DNA of 64,000 bases, from positions 13,922,601-13,986,600 of the forward strand of contig CM072805.1 of assembly GCA_037013495.1 (NCBI GenBank), written 5' to 3'. Both the position numbers and the translations under genes were made by a program. This document shows, one piece after another, positions 60,789 to 64,000 of this stretch (position 1 is the first letter of the stretch; each line of letters opens with the position of its first letter). A model generated the notes under the pieces. It searched no databases, was not told where the DNA came from, and saw nothing but the letters and a program-made list of their open reading frames with translations. The stretch comes from Hippophae tibetana. Lineage: Eukaryota > Streptophyta > Magnoliopsida > Rosales > Elaeagnaceae.

Positions 60789-61750
60789 CACCCCCAAACT
60801 TAAGATTTTGCTAGTCCTCTAGCAAAAGGAAAGAAATAAAACTAGGATGCATGCACTTAAAATAGTAATTTTCAAAATATTTCCAATTGGTCATACAAAT
60901 AACATAACTCAAAGAAATACAAGAATTTTATCTAAGCATTGAAATCAATTTAAAAGTATGTTACATTTTCACAATGAATTTTCTTGTGTGTGTGAAGTCT
61001 TTTCATAATTCATCACATGAAATTGGGATGAGTTTATGCACATATGGAAGCAATTAATTTTTAATGAAATCACAAAAATCTCATAAGTTCATTTTTCACT
61101 TCTCTCTCCACTAATGTAGACAAACACAAAACCAAAAATCAATAGGACTTTATTAAGCTTGTAATGAATGGCTTAGGTAAATGTCGTATAAGAGATAATA
61201 TTTGGCTCATATTTTTCCTAAACACATCATTTTAGGATTGAAACAAATTACCTTCTAACATCTCAATGAATACTTCCCAATTTGTGATTTAACTTCACAT
61301 GCAACAATTTTTCTTTTCTGCTTTTTTTTCTTTTATTTTATTTTATTTCAGAATCTCTTTTTATTTTTATTTTTTTCAGTATCCTCTTTTTTATATATAT
61401 CATTAGAAATTTACTAAAAATGAATGTTAGTGAGATAAGGAAAATCAATATATATATATTTAGGCTTTTGGTATGAGATAATAAAATATATATAGATAAA
61501 CTTAAAAGCTCAAAATGGGTATACTATGGATAAAATATGTGAAGGTAGATAGAAAGGCTCAAACTATTCAAAGATGGCATAAATCATTTTCTTAGTTAAG
61601 TGTTATCTAGGATTTCGCCTTCAGAGAAAATCAAACAAATTCTAAGAACTGTAACACCAACAAACATCAATCGAATTGCATATTCACATAAACCTTCCCT
61701 TCATTGGCATTTTCTCTTTGTGAGCACATAAATTATATGAATTTAAATCT
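60789..61750 (-). mobile_element. Gypsy 3' untranslated region next to the outer LTR
   Basis: Starts with the purine tract on the minus strand, then non-coding sequence with the phrase GCTAGTCCTCTAGCAAAA, common beside such LTRs. 61540-61640 matches the other gypsy 3' region at 42300-42430. No coding part reached. Confidence 0.6.
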
Positions 61751-63639
61751 TGTTGATAAGTGTATATAAGTATTAATTGAGTAATCTTTTATTAAAATAT
61801 TATGAATGAATTAAACATAACATACCATTGTTTTAATTAATTGTTTGGTAGTAATAAATAAGGTACATAGTAACCCTATAAAGTCATTTCCTTAAAATGA
61901 AACATTCCACAAATGGCCCATCATTGAGATACACAAATGGTCTAAACTGTTCACTAGTCCATGTACCTAATCGCCAACCCATGGAACTTAGCACCAGCCC
62001 ATGGAAAATAGAGGCAGCCTATAGTTCTTCCCATCAACCCACGACCCCACTCAACTTGTGCCCTCTTTTACTAACCTTTAGATCCATTCCTTGTAGCCGA
62101 ACACAGCACAATCTTATTGTGGGTCACAAATGACTCATATGGCCTCAATCCAAAACATTAAGTATGTGCCAATTGTCCTTCCCCTCATATCATGTACGAC
62201 AAGCACATGCTAACTCCCCTTCTACTCCAAGAAACTCTTTCTTAATAAGATAGTGCCATGTTTATTAACCCATTCTGTGTATACTTTAACAATAAATACA
62301 CATTCCTCAAGGTTGATATCATTAATCATTGTAACAATTGATACCCAATTGTTAGAAATCAATATTATTATTTTTTTTCCCAATTATGTTTACTTTATAT
62401 TTTATGGTAAAACAAATACACAGGTAAATTAGTTATAACAATTTTTGCATTTAGGTCTGGTAGTTATTTTTTTGAATAATTTAGTTCACTTATTTTAAAA
62501 ATATGATAACATAAAAACAAAGCAATGCAATTGGATACAAGAGCTATTTTTTGTTTTGTATTTTTCTATTTGAACTTGATAAATAAAATTTTAATATAAA
62601 TAATTACTTAATTATTTTTCTAAAATGAATTTTTAAAAAAACATTTAAAATATAAAGAAGAACATAAAAATGATTATTTGTCTTTCTGATATCATTTTTT
62701 TTAAATTAGTGAAATAAATTGTTCATAAAAATATTTAGTAGTCCTAAGTGCTCCAATTATAATAATTACTCCAATGTGGTGGAACTTGTCCCATATTTCA
62801 TTAACTGGTGTAAAGCTTTATAACTAGTTACATAACTATAAATTGGTATATGGTCATTTTCATTATCTGGCACCAGAAAAACATAAACACTAGTGCCATT
62901 TAAGAATATTCTACGCCTTGGCGTCTGGCCTTAACCATTAAATTTTTGTTGGGGTAGTTGCATCCATTCATCTCCTTCTCTCTCCCTCTAGTCTCTATAA
63001 TATCGCTTTCAACTCCAAGCTTTAAACCCTTTGTTTATATAAATATAACCCTTTCACGTTTTCGCTCCATGCATTACAAGTCTATGTACCTTCTGGTTTT
63101 GCTCTTAATTCGAAACTATTTTTTATTTTGATCTCCAAAAACTTATATTTGCTTAATTTGGCGTCTTCTCCTCCGGTTTTGTCCAAAATGGTCATATCTC
63201 ATATAATATTTAAAAAAAAAAGAGTATTTGTGTTATAGTTAAAAAAGATGTAAAACTTAAATTGTAACTTAAGAATTAATTTTTGTGTAGGTTTTTTAAC
63301 TTTTAATATTTTTAAATTTATTTACCAACTTGAATAATATAGTTTCATATCTATATAAATTGATAAAATAATTTAAAAATTAAACAATATAAATTAATAA
63401 ATACATAAAAAATAGATTATAACAATATTAAGTATATAGTATGTATAACAATGAATATTTATATATTTATGTGATTTTGTCTATAAAAAACATATCATAT
63501 GTAATAGTTTAGAAAATGGTTGAATTGTGTTTTAGTTTGGGCAAAATTTAACCTTAAACTTGAAAGCCTATTTTTTAGTCAATTTTATTTTTTTAAAAAA
63601 TAAAAAAAATCTCATTTTACAAAACATAATTATTATAAA
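61751..63639. other. AT-rich DNA with no supported gene
   Basis: A 78-residue plus frame at 61897 has no family resemblance. TATA-like runs near 62993 and 63038 lie just upstream of a 20-codon frame at 63069 (MHYKSMYLLVLLLIR); too little to call a gene. Confidence 0.4.
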
Positions 63640-64000
63640 CATAAAAAATATTAATATCTTATAAATTTATAATTAATTTTGAATATAATATAATAAATTA
63701 TTATTATTATTAATTAATATAATTATAATTATATTTAATAAATAATTATAATATTAATTATAATTATGATATAAAAAATAATATTCATATATATCCAACT
63801 TTATATAAGATACAATACAAACATGGAACATTATATCGTAAATTTTGAGTGAAAATATTATCTAATATATTATTATTATTATTATTATTAATATAATACA
63901 ATATATAAATTATATCTAATTAATTATATTTTAATACTTAAATAAAATTATTATTAATAAATATTTGTTATCTTAGTAATAATTAAAATTATAATAATAT
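63640..64000. repeat. A/T-only low-complexity DNA
   Basis: Almost pure A/T with (ATT)n runs around 63695-63712 and 63870-63892. Simple-sequence expansion, no feature. Confidence 0.8.

Noticed and set aside
61897-62133. Plus-strand frame of 78 residues
   Set aside because: No conserved domain, no promoter or splice evidence.
63069-63131. Possible small secreted peptide (MHYKSMYLLVLLLIR) below TATA-like runs
   Set aside because: Only 20 codons, the TATA spacing is poor, and no downstream exon could be recognised.

Overview
This window is AT-rich intergenic DNA of a flowering plant, built mostly from layered transposable elements plus one duplicated piece of a host gene. The plant call rests on three things. 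The only host gene is a PGG-domain ankyrin protein, a plant family. The retroelements are plant-type Ty1/copia and Ty3/gypsy with initiator-Met-tRNA primer sites. The hAT and L1-type LINE remnants have plant-like ends and domains. No tRNA, rRNA, CRISPR array or bacterial-style operon was seen, and the species cannot be named from this sequence.

Layout. 1-1560: the 5' end of a minus-strand Ty3/gypsy element (gag, primer site, LTR) that runs off the left edge. 1956-12612: segment copy 1, made of a unique-looking block X, copia A and copia B pieces, a hAT element, the 3' half of a PGG/ankyrin gene and a copia gag scrap. 12613-15018: a gypsy remnant and spacer. 15019-26150: segment copy 3, with block X, then copia A interrupted by copia B, which is interrupted by copia C. 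26151-26695: an LTR scrap. 26696-34935: segment copy 2, with copia A/B, a hAT transposase, the hAT element, a second PGG gene copy and the copia gag scrap. 34936-47903: fossil gypsy and SIRE-like copia pieces, a LINE with a solo LTR inside it, and another short LTR. 47904-57256: a tandem LTR-internal-LTR-internal-LTR array of a gag-only SIRE-like element. 57257-61750: a gypsy LTR carrying a solo LTR of another gypsy family close to its end, followed by gypsy 3' untranslated sequence. 61751-64000: very AT-rich DNA with no gene I can support.

The host content is two direct copies, 22,322 bp apart, of the last three exons of an ITN1/ACD6-like gene: the end of the ankyrin part, the PGG motif and four membrane helices. 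Neither copy shows the 5' ankyrin exons. Copy 1 keeps all visible splice sites. Copy 2 has lost one splice donor and looks like a pseudogene. A core of about 1.9 kb, including a 658-bp intron, is nearly identical between the copies (6 differences in 1,719 bp by eye). Sequence on both sides differs far more (roughly 4 percent), which looks like a gene-conversion tract.

I found no clearly new biochemical system. The most interesting signals are the conversion-like island, the tandem gag-only array, heat-shock-element-like sites in a gypsy LTR, G-boxes in another LTR, and several insertions that can be ordered in time from target-site duplications and a paralogous empty site.
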